Part shown: one piece after another, positions 43,001 through 44,941 of the stretch
Position numbering within the stretch: position 1 is the first letter of the stretch
Layout of the letters: the number at the start of each line of letters is the position of its first letter
DNA from: a bacterium
GTDB taxonomy: Bacteria; Verrucomicrobiota; Verrucomicrobiia; Limisphaerales; J093
Direction: 5' to 3'
Length of the DNA stretch: 44,941 bases
Assembly (NCBI GenBank): GCA_021823625.1
Contig: JAKANS010000024.1
Coordinates: forward strand, 1 to 44,941
Notes under the pieces: model-generated
What the model was told of the DNA's origin: nothing
What the model saw: the letters and a program-made list of their open reading frames with translations, nothing else
Databases searched by the model: none
Position numbers and translations under genes: made by a program

Positions 43001-43235
43001 CGAGGCTGCCAGCCGCCGCGCCCAGGTCACCTTGAAGTGGGGCCGACTGCGGCTGCGGACGCTTTCGCTGACGCTACCCGCGAGCCGCCAGCTTGCCGGC
43101 GCCGAGGTTGTGCTGGGGCAGCGGACCGTTTCAGCCCAAGCGACCGGCCGCGCCGGTAGTGTGTTGCTGGTCTTGAACGAAGAGGTGGAGGTCAGTCCCG
43201 AGCTTCCGCTGTCGGTGCAACTCGCACTTTCCTGA
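40050..43235 (+). CDS. GH116-family glycosidase with inserted beta-sandwich-like module
   Basis: A 1061-aa Tat-exported protein: TSRRDFLRLSALTAASVAML at the N-terminus. It belongs to the GH116 (GBA2-like) beta-glucosidase/xylosidase/glucosylceramidase family, with the N-domain start GMPIGGICAGQVYLGGDGKL and the (alpha/alpha)6 catalytic domain from about 570. Glu599 in GWEGVGCCHGTCGHVW aligns with the nucleophile region, and Asp714/Asp716 in NTLDTDWFGP lie where the acid/base is expected. Between about 272 and 427 an extra module (FDDFEGEAYDGWTT, FTIERNYVNFLIGGG, GGWGNIGVDDLVF) interrupts the N-domain. It resembles the beta-sandwich module found in many GH32-related and other planctomycete-type enzymes. 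Exact substrate is unknown. Confidence 0.87.
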   Translation: MHDHNQPAAAGGSQPGTATSRRDFLRLSALTAASVAMLRLPAMAGPFTRADFEKLVPADKKLSETWVKSLFARGSRTVYRGTELEKIGMPIGGICAGQVYLGGDGKLWHWDIFNRYVGTGAEHYAKPLLPSSPLDQGFAVKVTAAGRTWLKPLDRSGWPDIAFTGEYPIGYIEYRDPNCPVRVKLEAFSPFIPLNTDDSSLPATVMQFTVTNGGDSAAAVEVGGWLENAVCRYSAETRAVIRQNRTRHQPGALVLEYSAVEPPPSDAPKRPDILFDDFEGEAYDGWTTTGAAFGKGPVAQSQVPDYQGNLGMHGERAVNSHAAAPGNDVGARDAQTGTLTSRPFTIERNYVNFLIGGGAHAGRTCLNLLVDDQVVASATSANDNRLQAKGWDVRRWQGKTARLQAVDNEKGGWGNIGVDDLVFSDSPHRPVGPLAEEPDFGTMALALLGEDSPADSACATVPGSTIPADVFTKSVSTDATTAARPAGEKLVGSLIRKLTLGPGESQVVTFVIAWHFPNLKRDRLPPGRYYATRFDSAPAVAVYVAKEFARLSDHTRLWHDTWYDSTLPYWFLDRTFLNTSILATSTCHRFGTGRFWGWEGVGCCHGTCGHVWQYAHAVARLFPKLERITREHVDFGFAQQPNGAIFFRGEFNDIPAIDAQAGTILRALREHQMSADDAFLKRNWPQIRRAIEWLIAKDENGDGFIEGNQHNTLDTDWFGPVAWLSGLYHAALRAGEAMADELGDHEFAQKCHTIFDAGSRNLVGKLFAGEYFINKPDPKHLDAINSGTGCEIDQVMGQSWAWQVGLGRILPEKETVSALKSLWRYNFTPDVGPYREAYKAGRWYAMAGEAGLLMCTFPRADWDCTQAKGKGADWAAGYFNECMNGFEYQAAGHMIWEGLLQEGLAVTRAVHDRYHPTRRNPWNEVECGDHYARSMASYGVYLAACGFEYHGPKGHLGFAPRLTPEDFQCAFTTAEGWGTFTQKDEAASRRAQVTLKWGRLRLRTLSLTLPASRQLAGAEVVLGQRTVSAQATGRAGSVLLVLNEEVEVSPELPLSVQLALS

Positions 43236-43239
43236 ACCG

Positions 43240-44845
43240 GCGATGCGCTTGGTATTCTCGTGGAAACGCAAGCTGGTCAGGGAGCCTTTTGGCGCAGTGG
43301 CCGATGGCGGAGATCGTGCATGACGTGGCTCCGGGTTCGCCAATCTCCTTTTATAGCGCCATGGCGGGTGAAGCCGACTTCGCAAACGGGATCCGGGCGC
43401 TGAAGAACGCCGGCTGCAAAGTCATCGTGGATGACATTCTTTACCTGAACGAGCCCATGTTCGCCGACGGTGTGGTGGCGCAGGCGGTGGACGAAGTCGC
43501 GGCCGCGGGCGTGCCATATTTCTCCGCGGCGGGGAATGGCGGTCAGAACTCGTACCAGGCGGCCTTCAAGGAAACCTCGGGGGGGACCATAATTTCAATC
43601 CCGGCACGGGAACCGATACGTTCTGAATTTCAACTTCATGGCCTATTCGACCGTGTATTTCATCCTGCAATGGCCGGACCGGTATGCCAGTTGTGGGCAG
43701 GGTAATCCCAGCGCGGCAACCGATCTTGACTTGGAGTTTGTCCACCAGGATGGCACCCCGTGGCTCGTGAATAGCCAGCAGTTGGGGAGCTTCGATAACA
43801 ACCTCGGCCAGGATCCGGTCGAAGTCTTCGGCGTCTCGGTAGGCGCGCCAGCCAGCGGTTTTCTCGTGGAGGCCGGTCTGAAGATCCACTTGAAGAGCGG
43901 TGCTGCTCCGCCGTTGGTCAAGATCCTGTGGTGCGCGGTTTCGGGTTCCATCGGGCCGGAGGAGTATTATACCGATAGCAGCACCCTATACGGCCACATG
44001 AATGCGCGAGGCGCCATGGCGGTGGGCACGGCATCGTTTTGCAACACACCGGCCTTTGGCATCTCGCCGCCCGTAAACGAGTATTTTTCCTCGCTGGGGG
44101 GCACGCCGATCTATTTCACCCCGGCAGGCACCGCGAACTACGAGCTGCGCAACAAACCTGACTTCACCGCTCCGGACGGTGGCGATACGACGTTCTTCGG
44201 GGCGGACCGGGATCGCAGTGGTGGCGACGGTTTTCCAAACTTTTCGGCACCTCCGCCGCGGCTCCGCACGCCGCCGGCATCGCTGCCCTGATGCTTCAGG
44301 CACAGCCCGCGGCTACGCCTGACCAGGTGCGCTCCTCCATCCTCCAGTCCACGGCCATCGACATGGCAACCGCCGGTTTCGACTTCACGTCGGGCTACGG
44401 CCTGGTGCCGGCGGACGCTGCGCTGGCACAAGCCACGCTGCCACCGACGGCAACCGGCCAAAGTCCCGCCACCACCGAAGACCTGCCCCTGCCAGTCACC
44501 TTGCGCGCCACCGATCCGAATGGCTTCCCGTTGACGTTCACGGTGGTGACCGCTCCGGCCCACGGCACCTTGAGCGGCTCGGCGCCGAACCTCGTTTACA
44601 CGCCGGCCCTGAACTACGCCGGCGCCGACAGCTTCACCTTCAAGGCCAGCAACGGGTACAGCAGCTCGACCCCGGCCACCGTGAGCCTGACCCTCACGCC
44701 GGTGAACGACGCGCCCGTCATCGCGGCGGGACCCACCGCCGCCGCCAACCCGGTGACCGGCATTTCCACCACGGCCAGCGTTACGGCCACGGACGTGGAC
44801 GGCCCGGTGGCGCTGCTAGCCTCGATTTCCACGGTCATGGAATGA
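43240..44845 (+). pseudogene. Frameshifted S8 subtilase with cadherin-like repeats
   Basis: A degraded secreted subtilase. Homology begins at MAEIVHDVAPGSPISFYSA and includes VIVDDILYLNEP and GVPYFSAAGNGGQNSY. The frame then breaks at a G7 tract at 43579-43585 (frame 2 to 1), again at about 43625 (missing base in TTCTGAAT; frame 1 to 0), and near 44240 (frame 0 to 2). The catalytic-Ser motif FFGTSAAAPHAAGIAALML resumes at about 44240-44300, and a cadherin-like repeat (VTLRATDPNGFPLTFTV, YAGADSFTFKASNGYSSS) ends abruptly at 44845. The catalytic Asp and His part is missing at the front. It lies just after GH116. At least three indels make it non-functional unless base-calling errors are involved. 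Confidence 0.82.
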
Positions 44846-44941
44846 GCTAACGCAACGGCGTCTTTTGAGGATCAGGCGAAGCCGATCGCAAGTTCCTTGT
44901 TGCCGAACCACGGCCTGGGGACGGGTTGGTTGGCCAAGCCG
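44846..44941. other. Right window edge, no gene recognised
   Basis: The last 96 bp after the subtilase remnant hold no coding frame, repeat or hairpin that I can support. Confidence 0.5.

Noticed and set aside
1..44941. CRISPR array, tRNA or rRNA genes
   Set aside because: No regularly spaced repeats and no tRNA or rRNA sequence pattern were seen. The S23 family is named after 23S rRNA but no rRNA gene is present here.

Overview
The window is GC-rich, with few canonical Shine-Dalgarno sites. The gene content points to a verrucomicrobium, probably of the Limisphaerales/Pedosphaerales type. The evidence is a planctomycete-verrucomicrobia (PVM-type) bacterial microcompartment (BMC) operon, prepilin-like proteins with a C-terminal H-X9-DG signature, large secreted Ig/lamin-tail proteins, a system II cytochrome c maturation operon, and spacer elements carrying GxxExxY or S23/four-helix-bundle genes. 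The taxonomy is inferred from gene content, not from a marker gene.

Layout. (1) 1-1384: debris. A frameshifted ISL3-type transposase runs off the left edge and abuts a sigma-54 activator that has lost its Walker A end and carries two frameshifts. (2) 1402-11437: a DeoR-family regulator, divergent from a BMC operon: pduL, BMC-H, BMC-H, ackA, BMC-H, BMC-P, CoA-acylating aldehyde dehydrogenase, BMC-P, BMC-P, class II aldolase, and a TIM-barrel aldolase-like protein. The expected chemistry is cleavage of a deoxyhexulose-1-phosphate (fuculose-1-P or rhamnulose-1-P) to DHAP and lactaldehyde, then lactaldehyde to lactyl-CoA, lactyl-phosphate, and lactate plus ATP. The sugar isomerase, the sugar kinase and an alcohol dehydrogenase for NAD recycling are not in the window. 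(3) 11504-24214: a minus-strand run: FAD-linked oxidase, DUF2007, AmrA, flippase, GT4 glycosyltransferase, M20 peptidase, AmrB, AmrS, polyphosphate kinase, phosphohexomutase and ribulose-phosphate epimerase. The three-part AmmeMemoRadiSam system is complete but split by envelope genes. (4) 24384-28722: lipoprotein, Ccs1/ResB and CcsA. (5) 28842-30582: Tag and LeuB. (6) 30768-43235: surface and polysaccharide genes: two divergent prepilin-like proteins, a lamin-tail/Ig secreted protein, a putative unclassified glycoside hydrolase, an SGNH hydrolase, and a GH116 enzyme with an inserted beta-sandwich-like module. (7) 43240-44845: a multiply frameshifted subtilase with the catalytic-Ser motif still visible.

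The most unusual signal is in the spacers of the BMC operon. Three spacers hold inverted-repeat elements whose loop is an intervening-sequence-type gene (GxxExxY twice, S23 once). One holds an empty 22/26-bp hairpin of the S23-element sequence family, another holds a weaker one, and two more hold short degenerate or tandem repeats. In the three gene-bearing and the clear empty cases the element fills the gap from the upstream stop codon to within 4-27 nt of the next start codon. I suggest mRNA-level intervening sequences that may be cut by RNase III and set the expression ratios of shell and cargo genes. Separately, a 132-bp MITE with 22-bp terminal inverted repeats and a perfect 9-bp target duplication lies between the SGNH and GH116 genes.

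Most genes are assigned by family motifs read by eye. Starts were chosen from family N-termini, overlaps and spacing. No database search was possible.
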